Shown here: piece by piece, positions 1 to 9,291 of the stretch
Layout: each line of letters begins with the position of its first letter
How positions within the stretch are numbered: the first letter of the stretch is position 1
Assembly (NCBI RefSeq): GCF_900176395.1
Contig: NZ_FWXL01000002.1
Span: 248,001-312,000 of the forward strand
Direction: 5' to 3'
DNA from: Novosphingobium sp. B1
GTDB lineage: Bacteria; Pseudomonadota; Alphaproteobacteria; Sphingomonadales; Sphingomonadaceae
Length of the DNA: 64,000 nt
Notes under the pieces: model-generated
Databases searched by the model: none
The model's input: the letters and a program-made list of their open reading frames with translations, nothing else
Told to the model about the DNA's origin: nothing
Position numbers and translations under genes: made by a program

Positions 1-59
1 CGTCGGGCGAGAGCAGCCCGCTGGAACTTGCGCGCGGCCTCGTCGGCATCCTCGGCCAT
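1..59 (-). CDS. 5' end of an unidentified gene, cut by the window start
   Basis: An ATG on the minus strand at 59 opens a frame that runs off the window edge and encodes an Ala/Arg/Glu-rich start (MAEDADEAARKFQ...). No clear ribosome binding site lies upstream. With only about 19 codons visible the product cannot be named, and it could be chance. It would be transcribed divergently from cysD, leaving roughly 157 bases between them for promoters. Confidence 0.3.
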   Translation of the reverse strand, partial: MAEDADEAARKFQRAALAR

Positions 60-216
60 GGTCTTTTGCCGCGATAATCCGGGCCAAGATACCGCAGCTA
101 TTGCCCGGTAAGCCAAAACTCGTCTCGCCTGCTCCCATCTGGGAGATTATCTGCCCCGATCGAGACGCCACCTGCGTCTTTGAAAATTGCAGCGGCGCAG
201 CAAGGCGATATCCACG

Positions 217-1137
217 ATGGCAGATCGACAGACACTCACCCACCTGGAACGGCTCGAATCCGAGGCGATCCACATCATGCGTGAGGTCGTGGCTGAGGCC
301 ACCAACCCGGTCATGCTCTATTCCGTGGGCAAGGACAGCGCGGTCATGCTCCATCTGGCGCGCAAGGCGTTCTATCCCTCGCCGCCGCCTTTCCCGCTGC
401 TGCACGTGGATACCACCTGGAAGTTTCAGGACATGTACGCCCTGCGCGACAAGATGGCGACCGAGAGCGGCATGGAACTGCTGGTCTACCAAAACCCCGA
501 AGCTGCCGAGAAGGAGATCAACCCGTTCGACCACGGCTCGCTCCACACCGACATGTGGAAGACCGAAGGGTTGAAGCAGGCGCTCGACAAGTATGGCTTC
601 GACGCGGCTTTCGGCGGCGCGCGGCGTGACGAGGAAAAGAGCCGAGCGAAGGAGCGCATCTTCTCGTTCCGCACTGCCAGCCACGGCTGGGACCCCAAGA
701 ACCAGCGCCCGGAACTGTGGAACCTCTACAACGCCCGCAAGAACAAGGGCGAATCGATCCGCGTCTTCCCGATCTCGAACTGGACCGAACTCGACATCTG
801 GCAGTACATTCATCTCAACAACGTGCCCATCGTCCCGCTCTACTTTGCCGATGTGCGCCCGACATTCGAATGGGAAGGCGGCCTGTTCATGGCCGACGAC
901 CTTCCCCGGCTTGAAAAGGTCCTGGGCTACCGGCCCGAGATCACCGAACGCTCAATCCGTTTCCGCACGCTCGGCTGCTTCCCGCTGACCGGCGCTGTGG
1001 AAAGCACCGCCAAGACGCTACCCGAAGTGATCCAGGAAACCCTGCTCACCACCACCAGCGAACGCCAGGGCCGCGTGATCGACAAGGATGCCGGTGGCGC
1101 CGGCATGGAAGTGAAGAAGCAGCAGGGGTACTTCTGA
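217..1137 (+). CDS. cysD: Sulfate adenylyltransferase small subunit CysD
   Basis: CysD is the PAPS-reductase/ATP-pyrophosphatase-type subunit that makes adenosine 5'-phosphosulfate (APS) from sulfate and ATP, with CysN as GTPase partner, in cytoplasmic sulfate assimilation. The 306-residue product matches E. coli CysD nearly end to end: the nucleotide loop SVGKDS at residues 36-41, the block [16 protein letters not shown] in the middle, and the conserved ending TTSERQGR...QGYF. I place the start at ATG 217 ([10 protein letters not shown]), which aligns with family N termini; an upstream TTG at 187 would add ten non-conserved residues. The stop codon overlaps the cysN start (TGATG), so the two are translationally coupled. 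Confidence 0.97.
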   Translation: MADRQTLTHLERLESEAIHIMREVVAEATNPVMLYSVGKDSAVMLHLARKAFYPSPPPFPLLHVDTTWKFQDMYALRDKMATESGMELLVYQNPEAAEKEINPFDHGSLHTDMWKTEGLKQALDKYGFDAAFGGARRDEEKSRAKERIFSFRTASHGWDPKNQRPELWNLYNARKNKGESIRVFPISNWTELDIWQYIHLNNVPIVPLYFADVRPTFEWEGGLFMADDLPRLEKVLGYRPEITERSIRFRTLGCFPLTGAVESTAKTLPEVIQETLLTTTSERQGRVIDKDAGGAGMEVKKQQGYF

Positions 1138-3059
1138 TGACTTCCGGGGACGTAATCTATCAGACCGAAGCCCTCATCGCCGAGGACATCGACGCCTATC
1201 TCGAACAGCACCAGCACAAGACGATGCTGCGCTTCATCACCTGCGGGTCGGTGGACGATGGCAAGTCAACGCTGATCGGCCGCCTGCTCTATGATTCGAA
1301 GATGATCTTCGAAGACCAGCTCACCGCACTTGAGAACGATTCGAAGAAGGTCGGCACGCAGGGGCAGGAGATCGACTTCGCGCTGCTGGTCGATGGTCTT
1401 GCCGCAGAGCGCGAACAGGGCATCACCATCGACGTCGCCTACCGCTTCTTCAACACCGAGAAGCGCAAGTTCATCGTCGCCGATTGCCCCGGCCACGAAC
1501 AGTACACCCGCAACATGGTCACTGGTGCCAGCACCGCCGACCTCGCCGTGATCCTGATCGATGCGCGCAAGGGCGTGCTGGTGCAGACGCGCCGCCACTC
1601 GTACCTGTGCCACCTGATCGGCATCAAGAACATCGTGCTGGCCGTCAACAAGATGGACCTGGTCGATTACGATCCGGTCGTCTTCGACGCCATCGTCAAG
1701 GACTATGCCGAGTTCGCCCGCTCGATCGGCATCGAAAGCTTCACGGCCCTGCCGATTTCCGGCTTCAAGGGCGACAACATCACCACCCGCTCGGCCAATA
1801 CGCCGTGGTACAAGGGCCCGACGCTGGTCGACCATCTCGAGACGGTCGAAGTGCTGTCCTCGGTCGATGCCGACAAGCCATTCCGCATGCCGGTGCAGTG
1901 GGTCAACCGCCCCAATCTCGACTTCCGCGGCTTCTCCGGGCTGATTGCCACAGGCTCGGTCAAGCCGGGCGACGAGATCCGCGTGCTGCCTTCGGGCAAG
2001 ACCAGCACGGTCACCCGCATCGTCACCCTTGATAGCGATCTGGATCAGGCAGTGGCTGGCCAGTCCGTCACGCTGTGCCTGGCAGACGAAGTCGATTGCT
2101 CGCGCGGCGACGTGATCAGCCTTGCTGACAATCCACCGCAGGCCGCCGACCAGTTCGAGGCGACGCTGGTCTGGCTTAACGACGAGGCCATGCTGCCGGG
2201 CCGCGCCTATTGGCTCAAGCTGGCAACACAAACCGTCTCGGTCACGGTGCAACAGCCGAAGTACGTGGTGAACGTGAACACCATGGAGCAATTGGCCGCC
2301 AAGACGCTTGAGCTCAACGCCATCGGTGTGGCCGAAATCGCCACTGACAAGCCGCTGGTGTTCGAAGCCTATGGCGATAACCGGACGTTGGGCGGCTTCG
2401 TGCTGATCGACAAGATGAGCAACGCCACGGTCGCCGCTGGCATGCTCAACTTCTCGCTCCGCCGCGCGCAGAACGTGCACTGGCAGGCGCTCGACATCAG
2501 CCGCGATGCCCACGCCGCGCTCAAGCGGCAGAAGCCCAAGGTGCTGTGGTTCACCGGACTTTCCGGCTCGGGCAAGTCGACCATCGCCAACATGGTCGAA
2601 AAGCGCCTGCACGCCGTGGGCAAGCATACCTTCCTGCTCGATGGCGACAACGTGCGCCATGGCCTGAACAAGGACTTGGGCTTCACCGAGGCCGACCGCA
2701 TCGAGAACATCCGCCGCGTTGGCGAAGTGGCAAAGCTGATGACTGACGCGGGCCTGATCGTGCTGACCGCTTTCATCAGCCCTTTCCGTGCCGAGCGCGA
2801 GATGGTGCGCACCCTGATGGCCGAGGGCGAGTTCGTCGAGATCTTCGTCGACACGCCGCTGGAAGTCGCTGAAGCGCGCGACGTCAAGGGCCTCTACAAG
2901 AAGGCGCGTACCGGCCAGCTCAAGAACTTCACCGGGATCGACAGCCCCTACGAAGCTCCGGAAAAGCCCGATTTCCGCATCGACACCACCCGCGAAAAGC
3001 CCGAAGACGCGGCCGAGCGTATCGTCAACGAATTGCTTGGCTGGGCGCCCACGATCTGA
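1137..3059 (+). CDS. cysN: Bifunctional sulfate adenylyltransferase large subunit / APS kinase (CysNC)
   Basis: A 640-residue fusion protein. Residues about 25-440 form a translational-GTPase-type CysN with G1 motif GSVDDGKS at 37-44, DCPGHEQY and NKMD; it powers APS synthesis with CysD. From about residue 455 to the end is an APS kinase (CysC) with P-loop GLSGSGKS and [15 protein letters not shown], making PAPS from APS. CysN-CysC fusion is common in alphaproteobacteria and should channel APS to the kinase. The start overlaps the cysD stop by one base. The next gene, cysQ, follows after 21 bases, so the three probably form one operon. Confidence 0.97.
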   Translation: MTSGDVIYQTEALIAEDIDAYLEQHQHKTMLRFITCGSVDDGKSTLIGRLLYDSKMIFEDQLTALENDSKKVGTQGQEIDFALLVDGLAAEREQGITIDVAYRFFNTEKRKFIVADCPGHEQYTRNMVTGASTADLAVILIDARKGVLVQTRRHSYLCHLIGIKNIVLAVNKMDLVDYDPVVFDAIVKDYAEFARSIGIESFTALPISGFKGDNITTRSANTPWYKGPTLVDHLETVEVLSSVDADKPFRMPVQWVNRPNLDFRGFSGLIATGSVKPGDEIRVLPSGKTSTVTRIVTLDSDLDQAVAGQSVTLCLADEVDCSRGDVISLADNPPQAADQFEATLVWLNDEAMLPGRAYWLKLATQTVSVTVQQPKYVVNVNTMEQLAAKTLELNAIGVAEIATDKPLVFEAYGDNRTLGGFVLIDKMSNATVAAGMLNFSLRRAQNVHWQALDISRDAHAALKRQKPKVLWFTGLSGSGKSTIANMVEKRLHAVGKHTFLLDGDNVRHGLNKDLGFTEADRIENIRRVGEVAKLMTDAGLIVLTAFISPFRAEREMVRTLMAEGEFVEIFVDTPLEVAEARDVKGLYKKARTGQLKNFTGIDSPYEAPEKPDFRIDTTREKPEDAAERIVNELLGWAPTI

Positions 3060-3080
3060 CGGGCCGGGAGGAACTGACCG

Positions 3081-3821
3081 ATGAACGACGCGGAACTGGC
3101 CGCTCATCTCGCGCAAGTGGCCGGCAACCTGCTGCTGACCGTGCGCGATAGCGGGGTCTTGAGCCTCAAGTCGCTGGGCAAGGCGGGCGATGCCACTGCC
3201 AACCAGTTCCTCGTCCACGCTCTGCGCGAACAGCGGCCCGAGGATGGCCTCCTGTCGGAAGAGGAAAAGGACAATCTCGACCGGCTGGCGTTCTCGCGCA
3301 CCTGGATCGTCGATCCGGTCGACGGCACGCGCGAGTATGGCGAGGCACGGACCGATTGGGCAGTGCATGTCGGCCTTGCTGTCGGTGGCGTGGCGCGTGT
3401 CGGCGCGGTCGCCTTGCCCGGCGCGGGCATCGTCCTGCGCACCGATCAGCCGCGCGTGGTTCCGCCCGCGCCTGCCACCTTGCGCATGGTCGTCAGCCGC
3501 ACCCGCCCTGCGAACGAGGCGATTGCCGTGGCCGAAGCCATCGGTGCAGAGCTCGTGCCGATGGGCAGCGCCGGCGCCAAGGCCATGGCGGTGATCCTGG
3601 GCGATGCCGACATCTACCTGCACTCAGGCGGCCAGTTCGAATGGGATTCCTGTGCGCCGGTCGCGGTTGCGCTGGCCCATGGCCTTCACTGCAGCCGCAT
3701 CGATGGCAGCCCGCTGGTCTATAACCAGGCCGATACCTACATGCCCGACCTGCTGATCTGCCGGAAGGAACACGCAGTCACGGTACTGGACGAAGTGGCG
3801 AAGGTTCCGGCCAGGGCCTGA
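3081..3821 (+). CDS. cysQ: 3'(2'),5'-bisphosphate nucleotidase CysQ
   Basis: A 246-residue inositol-monophosphatase-superfamily enzyme. The metal-binding signatures are SEE (59-61), DPVDGT (78-83) and EWDSCAP (187-193). CysQ removes the 3' phosphate from PAP, the inhibitory by-product of PAPS-dependent sulfation and reduction, and may also act on PAPS. Its place directly downstream of cysDNC fits that role. The start is backed by a GGGAGGA ribosome binding site 10 bases upstream. An inositol phosphatase is the alternative but is less likely given the neighbours. Confidence 0.93.
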   Translation: MNDAELAAHLAQVAGNLLLTVRDSGVLSLKSLGKAGDATANQFLVHALREQRPEDGLLSEEEKDNLDRLAFSRTWIVDPVDGTREYGEARTDWAVHVGLAVGGVARVGAVALPGAGIVLRTDQPRVVPPAPATLRMVVSRTRPANEAIAVAEAIGAELVPMGSAGAKAMAVILGDADIYLHSGGQFEWDSCAPVAVALAHGLHCSRIDGSPLVYNQADTYMPDLLICRKEHAVTVLDEVAKVPARA

Positions 3822-3833
3822 AGGTCCCGGGCG

Positions 3834-4808
3834 TCAGCGTCCCAGCGCTACGCCCCAGGGCCCTTCCCCGGCCTTGATCGTGCCCGTCACCGTCATCGCG
3901 GCGATATCGACGAACGACACGGTGTCGTTCGCGCCATTGGCGACGATGGCGCGGGTCCCGTCGGGCGTGATCGCCAGATGCCACGGACGTTCACCCACCT
4001 TCACATAGCCGCGCACCTTGCGCGTGGCAACGTCGACGACCGCGATGCTGTCAGCACGTCCGAGGGCGACAATCGCGGTCTTGCCATCAGCCGTGAACCG
4101 GATGCCGCAGGGCATCACCTTGTAGGCCGGCACACCCGGCGGGGCGAAGGTCAGGGTCTGCTCGATCGCCTTGCTGGCGGTATCGGCGATCTGCACGGTG
4201 CCGGCCATCTCGGCGGCGATCCACACCTTCGCGCCATTGCTCTCGAATTCGATGTGGCGGGGCCGGGTGTTGGTATCCATTTCCTCGACGACCTGCCGCG
4301 TGGCAAGGTCGATCCAGGCGACGGTGTTGTCCTCCTCGCTGGTGACCAGCAGCCACTTCCCGTCAGGGCTCTGCGCAACGCCTTCCGGCTCATTGCCGGT
4401 GGAAACCTGCCAGGCGACCTTGCGGTTCGCGAGATCGATTGCGGTGACCGCGCCATTGTCTTCGTTCGCGGCGAAAAGCAGATCGCCCGCGTAGGCCGGG
4501 AAGAACTGTTCGGGATCTGCGCCCGAGGGCAGCGCGGCGATCAGCGCGCCAGTGGCCGGATCGCGCATCTCCACGGCGTTGTCGGCACTTGCGGCAACCA
4601 GCAGCGCCTTGCCATCGCGTGTCATGGCGATGCCGCGCGGCCGCTTGCCGACCGGCCACTCCGCCTCGACCGTGCCCTTTTCCACGTCGATCACGGTAAC
4701 AGTCGATGACCGTTCGTTGCTGACATAGGCGCGGGTCGCATGCGCTGCCGGCGCGAGCGTCGTGCCAAGCAACAGGGCTGCTGCGAAAGCCTTCAGTTTT
4801 CTCTCCAT
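3834..4808 (-). CDS. Periplasmic YVTN-type beta-propeller protein linked to PQQ-dependent catabolism
   Basis: A 324-residue secreted protein: the Sec signal peptide MERKLKAFAAALLLG...AHA is followed by tandem repeats of the YVTN/PQQ-propeller kind (YVSNE-SSTVTVIDVEKGTV, RGIAMTRDGKALLV, HLAITPDGTRAIVAN). It matches the family called PQQ-dependent-catabolism-associated beta-propeller proteins, which sit next to quinoprotein alcohol dehydrogenases; their exact function is unknown. I chose the ATG at 4808 because it puts the signal peptide at the N terminus; upstream in-frame codons would add about 220 residues of poor sequence. It is divergent from the cytochrome gene at 4956. Confidence 0.88.
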   Translation of the reverse strand: MERKLKAFAAALLLGTTLAPAAHATRAYVSNERSSTVTVIDVEKGTVEAEWPVGKRPRGIAMTRDGKALLVAASADNAVEMRDPATGALIAALPSGADPEQFFPAYAGDLLFAANEDNGAVTAIDLANRKVAWQVSTGNEPEGVAQSPDGKWLLVTSEEDNTVAWIDLATRQVVEEMDTNTRPRHIEFESNGAKVWIAAEMAGTVQIADTASKAIEQTLTFAPPGVPAYKVMPCGIRFTADGKTAIVALGRADSIAVVDVATRKVRGYVKVGERPWHLAITPDGTRAIVANGANDTVSFVDIAAMTVTGTIKAGEGPWGVALGR

Positions 4809-4810
4809 GA

Positions 4811-4888
4811 TGCACACGATACCGCTTGTGCAAACCTGCATAAATAACACCTTGGTCTTGTACCATGGTGCAATTTGCGCTGGCGCAA
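4811..4888. promoter_or_regulatory. Divergent promoter region with two inverted repeats
   Basis: Between the beta-propeller gene and the cytochrome c gene lie two perfect inverted repeats. One is TGCACA (4811-4816) with TGTGCA (4827-4832), spaced 10 bases. The other is TTGCGC (4875-4880) with GCGCAA (4883-4888), spaced 2 bases. Their place in a divergent intergenic region suggests regulator binding, plausibly by the LuxR-type response regulator at 8362, but nothing in the sequence ties that protein to them. Confidence 0.35.
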
Positions 4889-4955
4889 CCACACGATAAG
4901 CAAGGCCATCATCGGGGCGGACACCAATTCGCACCCGTGTCGCAGAGGATGACTG

Positions 4956-5402
4956 ATGTTCAAGATCTCCAAGGGCCGTGCCGCCCTGCTGGGCGCTGCT
5001 GCGCTCGCCACCGGCGCCATTGCATCGCGCCTGTCCGCCCACGGCAATGTCACCCCGCAGGCGGTCGATACCTCTGCCCTGCCCGACCTTGCCGGTGGCA
5101 ACGACACCTGGGTTACGGTCAATCCCTATCGCGGGAACGAAAAGGCGCTGGAAATCGGGCAGTCCGCCTATGGCCAGAACTGCGCGCGCTGCCATGGCCT
5201 CGATGCCATCTCGGGCGGCATCGCGCCTGACCTGCGCTATCTCGAGACCGGCGACAGCGGCGACGAATGGTTCATCCAGCGCTTCCAGCATGGCTCGGCC
5301 CGCGACGGCAAGGTCTACATGCCGCCGATGGGCGAAGTGCTGGGCCAGAAGGCCGGATGGGCGATCCGCACCTGGGTCGAATCCAAGCACACCGACGAGT
5401 GA
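4956..5402 (+). CDS. Cytochrome c-550, PedF type
   Basis: A 148-residue c-type cytochrome with an N-terminal signal/anchor segment (residues about 8-28) and one heme site CARCH at 76-80. A later Met pair (YMPPMGE) probably supplies the axial ligand. The sequence resembles the PedF/cytochrome c-550 group found beside PQQ alcohol dehydrogenases, where it takes electrons from PQQH2 to the respiratory chain in the periplasm. It leads a plus-strand run with the binding protein (overlapping GTGA) and then the dehydrogenase. An AGAGGA-like ribosome binding site precedes the ATG. Confidence 0.9.
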   Translation: MFKISKGRAALLGAAALATGAIASRLSAHGNVTPQAVDTSALPDLAGGNDTWVTVNPYRGNEKALEIGQSAYGQNCARCHGLDAISGGIAPDLRYLETGDSGDEWFIQRFQHGSARDGKVYMPPMGEVLGQKAGWAIRTWVESKHTDE

Positions 5403-6271
5403 GCGCGGACGTGCGCGCCAGCCGGCGTTCCTTCCTGCAAGGGCTGGCGCTCTCCGCGCTGGCCGCCTCATCCTCTGCCTTTGCCGCGCCGCTAGAGAAG
5501 GTCAAAGACCTCGGAGTCCTTCGGGTCGGACTCTATGCGGATAACCGGCCATGGTCGTGGAACCAGGATGGCAAGGTCGCTGGCATCGATGCCGATATCG
5601 CCAAGGCATTCGCCGAGGCGCTTGGCGTGCGGGCCGACCTGCAACTGTTCCTGGCAGGCGAGGATATTTCCGACGACTTGCGCAACATTGTCTGGCGCGG
5701 CGGCCTGCTCGGCTTCCAGCCTTGCGACGTCATGCTGCACGTACCGTTCGAGCGGCAATTGATGCAGGCCGAAGACAACGTCGTGTTCCTCGCGCCCTAT
5801 TATCGCGAGACCTTCGGCGCGGCCTGTTCGCGCGATGGCGGCAATTGCGAGGCGGTGCCTGCTGCATTCAAGGGCCACAAGATCACGGCGGAACTGGCCT
5901 CGATCCCCGATTTCTATCTGCTCGGCCACGCTGGCGGCGTGCTGGCCAAGGACCTGATCCACGTGCCCAACGGCTATGACGCGCCCGCCGCGCTGGTCGA
6001 TGGCAGCGCGGACTTCACGGTGGCCACGACAGCGCAGATCGAGGCCGTCGTGGCCGACCACCCCGATGCCGGGATCAAGGTGCGCAAGGGTCCGCTGCCG
6101 ATGATGATGTCGCCAGGCTGGGACATCGGCATCGCGGTGAAGGAAAACTCGCGCAACCTAGGCTTCCGGCTCGAGGAAGTGCTTGAACAGATGACCGCCG
6201 ACGGGCGCATGGCGGCGATCTTCAAGCGCCATGGCGTGAACTGGAAGCCGGCGCTTTCGGCCCAATCCTGA
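5399..6271 (+). CDS. Quinoprotein-dehydrogenase-associated periplasmic binding protein
   Basis: About 290 residues, of the solute-binding-protein fold (opening VLRVGLYADNRPWSWNQDGKVAGIDADIAKAFAEALG). It belongs to the MoxJ-like group that accompanies PQQ-dependent dehydrogenases; these proteins are thought to help dehydrogenase assembly or ligand delivery rather than ABC transport, and no permease gene is nearby. The N terminus carries a twin-arginine-like signal (SRRSFLQGL followed by Ala-rich residues), suggesting export in folded form. The start is GTG 5399, overlapping the cytochrome stop as GTGA; GTG 5411 is an in-frame alternative. The product has several cysteines (FGAACSRDGGNCEA). Confidence 0.87.
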   Translation: MSADVRASRRSFLQGLALSALAASSSAFAAPLEKVKDLGVLRVGLYADNRPWSWNQDGKVAGIDADIAKAFAEALGVRADLQLFLAGEDISDDLRNIVWRGGLLGFQPCDVMLHVPFERQLMQAEDNVVFLAPYYRETFGAACSRDGGNCEAVPAAFKGHKITAELASIPDFYLLGHAGGVLAKDLIHVPNGYDAPAALVDGSADFTVATTAQIEAVVADHPDAGIKVRKGPLPMMMSPGWDIGIAVKENSRNLGFRLEEVLEQMTADGRMAAIFKRHGVNWKPALSAQS

Positions 6272-6320
6272 TCAGTCAGCTCGCACCCGCCATCCTCGAT
6301 CGGCGGGCCAACGGGGGGAC

Positions 6321-6348
6321 GGGAACACCGACTGCGACCGGTGTTCCC
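6321..6348. promoter_or_regulatory. Perfect 10-bp inverted repeat upstream of the alcohol dehydrogenase
   Basis: GGGAACACCG (6321-6330) and CGGTGTTCCC (6339-6348) are perfect inverted copies separated by 8 bases. The repeat lies 50 bases after the binding-protein stop and 190 bases before the dehydrogenase ATG. It could be an operator for the dehydrogenase or a transcript hairpin ending the upstream message. No T-run follows directly; the nearest is at about 6368. The rest of the 267-base gap (6272-6538) shows no coding sequence. Confidence 0.45.
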
Positions 6349-6538
6349 CGAACCGTTTCTGATGCAGGTTTTTTGCGCAGCATTATTCACGGCACAGTTC
6401 TTATCCCAAGGTTCAATTGTGCGCATAACGGCATGGGATAGGCTCAACTTCGACGATAGGGGACCAGTGGCGAACCGGGGGGATTCCCGCATGACCGCGC
6501 TCCATCGCAGAACAAGACCCCATAACAGGAGGGATAGG

Positions 6539-8281
6539 ATGAAGCGGCGTTTTTCAACAGTGTTGGCGGGCCTTGCGGCCGCAACGATTCTTTCGGCGGC
6601 CCCGGCCATCGCGGGCGGCCCGACCAGCGCAGACATCATCAACGATGCGGCCACGCCCGGCGACGTGATCAGCTACGGCATGGGCCCGCAGCAGCAGCGT
6701 TTCAGCTCGCTCGACAAGCTCAACACCAGCAACGTCAAGAACCTCGTGCCGGTGTTCGCAGCCTCGCTCGGCGGCGAAAAGCAGCGCGGCCAGGAATCGC
6801 AGCCGCTGGTCTATGACGGCACGATCTACGTGACCGGTTCATACTCGCGCCTGTTCGCGTTCGATGCCCGCACCGGCGAGAAGAAGTGGGAATACAACGC
6901 CCGCCTGCCCGATGGCATCATGCCCTGCTGCGACGTGGTCAACCGCGGTGCCGCGATCCATGGCGACAAGGTGATCTTCGCCACGCTCGATGCGCATCTC
7001 GTCGCGCTTGATCGCCACACCGGCAAGGTCATCTGGAACAAGAAGCTTGCCGATTACCAGGCTGGCTATTCGGCCACGGCCGCGCCGCTGATTGTCAAGG
7101 ACATGGTCATCACCGGCAACTCGGGCGGCGAATTCGGCATCATCGGCGAAGTTTCCGCCCGCAATGTCGAGACCGGCGAACTGATCTGGACGCGTCCGAC
7201 CATCGAGGGCCACATGGGCACGCTGGCCGGCAAGCCCTCGACCATGACCGGCAAGCTCAATGCCAGCTGGACCGGCGACCTGTGGAAGACCGGCGGCGGC
7301 GCCACCTGGCTCGGCGGCACCTACGATCCGGAAACCAACCTCCTGTTCTTCGGCACCGGCAACCCTGGCCCCTGGAACAGCAACCTGCGTCCGGGCGACA
7401 ACCTCTACACCGCCTCGACCCTGGCGATCGATGCCGATACCGGCGAGATCAAGTGGCACTACCAGACCACCCCGCACGACGGTTGGGACTTTGACGGCGT
7501 GAACGAGTTCATTCCGTTCGACGCCACGATCAAGGGTAAGCCGATGAAGCTCGGCGCCAAGGCTGACCGCAACGGCTATTTCTACGTCCTCGACCGCACC
7601 AACGGCAAGCTCGTCGGCGCCAACAAGTTCGTGATGCAGACGACCTGGGCCAACGGCATCGACATGAAGACGGGCCGCCCGAACTTCATCCCCGCCAACC
7701 GTCCGGGCGCGCCGAACGGCGCCGAGAAGGGCACGACCGTGTTCGCCAGCCCGTCGTTCCTCGGCGGCAAGAACTGGATGCCGATGGCCTATTCGAAGGA
7801 TACCGGCCTGTTCTACGTGCCTTCGAACGACTGGGGCATGGACATCTGGAACGAGCCGATCGCCTACAAGAAGGGCGCGGCCTATCTCGGCGCCGGCTTC
7901 ACCATCAAGCCGATTGCCGAGGATCACATCGGCGCCCTGCGCGCGATGGACCCGGCCACCGGCAAGATCGTGTGGGAATACAAGAACAAGGCTCCGCTGT
8001 GGGGCGGCGTTCTGGCCACGCGCGGCAACCTGGTGTTCACCGGCACGCCCGAAGGCTACCTCAAGGCCTTCGATGCGAAGACCGGCGCAGAGCTGTGGAA
8101 GTTCCAGACCGGCTCGGGCGTGGTCGGCTCGCCCGTGACGTGGGAGCAGGATGGTGAACAGTATGTCGCCGTCATGTCCGGCTGGGGCGGTGCCGTTCCG
8201 CTGTGGGGCGGCGAAGTTGCCAAGACCTTCAAGGAAATCAGCCAGGGCGGCTCGCTCTGGGTGTTCAAGCTGCCGAAGTAA
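6539..8281 (+). CDS. PQQ-dependent alcohol dehydrogenase, predicted lanthanide-type
   Basis: A 580-residue periplasmic quinoprotein with signal peptide [19 protein letters not shown]...AIA and eight-bladed propeller W-motifs. It oxidises methanol or longer alcohols to aldehydes and reduces PQQ. The vicinal cysteine pair C130-C131 (PCCD) sits over the PQQ plane. The catalytic Asp is D317 in WDFDG, and D319 two residues later is the Asp that marks lanthanide-dependent enzymes (XoxF, PedH); calcium enzymes carry Ala, Ser or similar there. The start at ATG 6539 has an AGGAGGG ribosome binding site 6 bases upstream. An ethanol-type rather than methanol-type substrate is my guess from the ExaC-type neighbour. 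No pqq biosynthesis genes occur in the window. Confidence 0.95.
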   Translation: MKRRFSTVLAGLAAATILSAAPAIAGGPTSADIINDAATPGDVISYGMGPQQQRFSSLDKLNTSNVKNLVPVFAASLGGEKQRGQESQPLVYDGTIYVTGSYSRLFAFDARTGEKKWEYNARLPDGIMPCCDVVNRGAAIHGDKVIFATLDAHLVALDRHTGKVIWNKKLADYQAGYSATAAPLIVKDMVITGNSGGEFGIIGEVSARNVETGELIWTRPTIEGHMGTLAGKPSTMTGKLNASWTGDLWKTGGGATWLGGTYDPETNLLFFGTGNPGPWNSNLRPGDNLYTASTLAIDADTGEIKWHYQTTPHDGWDFDGVNEFIPFDATIKGKPMKLGAKADRNGYFYVLDRTNGKLVGANKFVMQTTWANGIDMKTGRPNFIPANRPGAPNGAEKGTTVFASPSFLGGKNWMPMAYSKDTGLFYVPSNDWGMDIWNEPIAYKKGAAYLGAGFTIKPIAEDHIGALRAMDPATGKIVWEYKNKAPLWGGVLATRGNLVFTGTPEGYLKAFDAKTGAELWKFQTGSGVVGSPVTWEQDGEQYVAVMSGWGGAVPLWGGEVAKTFKEISQGGSLWVFKLPK

Positions 8282-8290
8282 TGTTTCCCC

Positions 8291-8338
8291 GGAGCGTCAG
8301 ACCTTTGCCCATAGATCGGGTTGGGGGTCTGGCGCTCC
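8291..8338 (+). terminator. Long stem-loop after the alcohol dehydrogenase
   Basis: GGAGCGTCAGACC (8291-8303) pairs with GGTCTGGCGCTCC (8326-8338) across a 22-base loop, a 13-bp stem with one G-U pair. It starts 10 bases after the dehydrogenase stop. No T-run follows, so it may be a message-end or message-stabilising hairpin that sets dehydrogenase level apart from the regulator gene downstream. Confidence 0.55.
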
Positions 8339-8361
8339 ACCCCCTCCCCGGGTAAAGAGCC

Positions 8362-9096
8362 ATGAACGATACCGTCGCAATCAGCACCAACGCAGCAGGA
8401 TCAGCAGCGGCCGAAAGGGGGAGCGTCGCCATGGCACAAACCGGTTCGCCGCCTCGCATCATCCCCGAGCGGGTCCTGATCGTCGACGATCACTCGTTGG
8501 TGCGCGATGGCCTGCGCTCGATCTTCGATGACGCGTTTCCTGCCTGCGAGATCCTCGAGGCCGACAGCCTGCAGGCTGCACTGGGAACGCTGGAGCAGGC
8601 AGGCGACGTCGACCTCGTCCTGCTCGATCTCAACATTCCCGACGTTTCCCATCTATCCGGGCTGGAAGCCCTGCGCGACCGATTCCCGGCAACGCCGGTG
8701 GTGATGGTATCGGGCGTGACGGACCGCAACGTGGTGCGCGATGCCCTTTCAGCCGGCGCAGCCGGATTCGTGCCGAAAAGCCTCAAGCGCGCAGCGATAC
8801 TGGATGCGCTCAATCAGGTTCTGTGTGGGGAAATCTTCATGCCGGAACTGGGCGGCGATGAATCCGCAGCAGCCGAGGAGGACATGATCCGCACCCGGAT
8901 CGACAGTCTGACGCCGCAACAGCGCGTGGTGCTAGGTCATCTGGTGGCAGGGCGTCTGAACAAGCAGATCGCCTATGAACTCGATGTCTCGATGACGACG
9001 GTGAAAGCACACGTGTCGGCCATCCTGCAGAAGATGAACGTCTTCTCGCGTACGCAGGCGGTCATCATGGCCGGGAAGGTCGGCTTTCGCGGCTAG
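8362..9096 (+). CDS. NarL/FixJ-type response regulator (AgmR/ErbR-like)
   Basis: A 244-residue regulator: receiver domain (about residues 37-155) with acidic pocket D42-D43, phospho-acceptor D89 in LLDLN and conserved Lys in FVPKS, then a LuxR-type HTH (about 175-240, LTPQQRVVLGHLVAGRLNKQ...VKAHVSAILQKM). Such regulators (AgmR/ErbR/ExaE) switch on quinoprotein alcohol dehydrogenase genes in pseudomonads. I kept the first ATG at 8362, but the ATG at 8431 has the stronger ribosome binding site (AAGGGGGAG) and would drop 23 low-complexity residues. The likely partner kinase is the hybrid kinase at 9434-11644. Confidence 0.93.
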   Translation: MNDTVAISTNAAGSAAAERGSVAMAQTGSPPRIIPERVLIVDDHSLVRDGLRSIFDDAFPACEILEADSLQAALGTLEQAGDVDLVLLDLNIPDVSHLSGLEALRDRFPATPVVMVSGVTDRNVVRDALSAGAAGFVPKSLKRAAILDALNQVLCGEIFMPELGGDESAAAEEDMIRTRIDSLTPQQRVVLGHLVAGRLNKQIAYELDVSMTTVKAHVSAILQKMNVFSRTQAVIMAGKVGFRG

Positions 9097-9099
9097 GCG

Positions 9100-9291
9100 C
9101 TAGTTGGCTTCGTCGGACGTGCTATCAAGCCGCTCCAGCGCCTGGCAGATGTCGATGCCGACAAAGCCAAGCCGCAGATCATCTGCAAGCGTCAGGGCAA
9201 TTTCCAGGCTGCGCACAAGCTCTGCCCGCAATCGGACCTGTTCGGAATAGCTGCGGCGCGGTTGCGGCGCTTTGAACTGCAGAATAGTCAT
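9100..9291 (-). CDS. Small conserved-looking hypothetical protein (63 aa)
   Basis: A 63-residue product (MTILQFKAPQPRRSYSEQ...), mainly helical and charged, with no signal peptide, membrane segment or cysteine cluster. The ATG at 9291 is preceded by an AGGAG ribosome binding site 10 bases upstream, which is why I call it real despite its size. It lies downstream of the hybrid kinase on the same strand (142-base gap without genes) and converges with the response regulator, 3 bases from its stop. I do not recognise the family. The phrase RAELVRSLEIALTLADDL suggests a small helical regulator, but that is a guess. Confidence 0.6.
   Translation of the reverse strand: MTILQFKAPQPRRSYSEQVRLRAELVRSLEIALTLADDLRLGFVGIDICQALERLDSTSDEAN

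Noticed and set aside
1266..3623. A 785-codon open frame on the minus strand opposite cysNC and cysQ
   Set aside because: It is His/Asp/Arg-rich with no known domain and lies wholly antisense to clearly conserved genes; long antisense frames are common in GC-rich DNA.
6839..7927. A 362-codon minus-strand open frame opposite the quinoprotein gene
   Set aside because: Antisense to the dehydrogenase and without any family resemblance.
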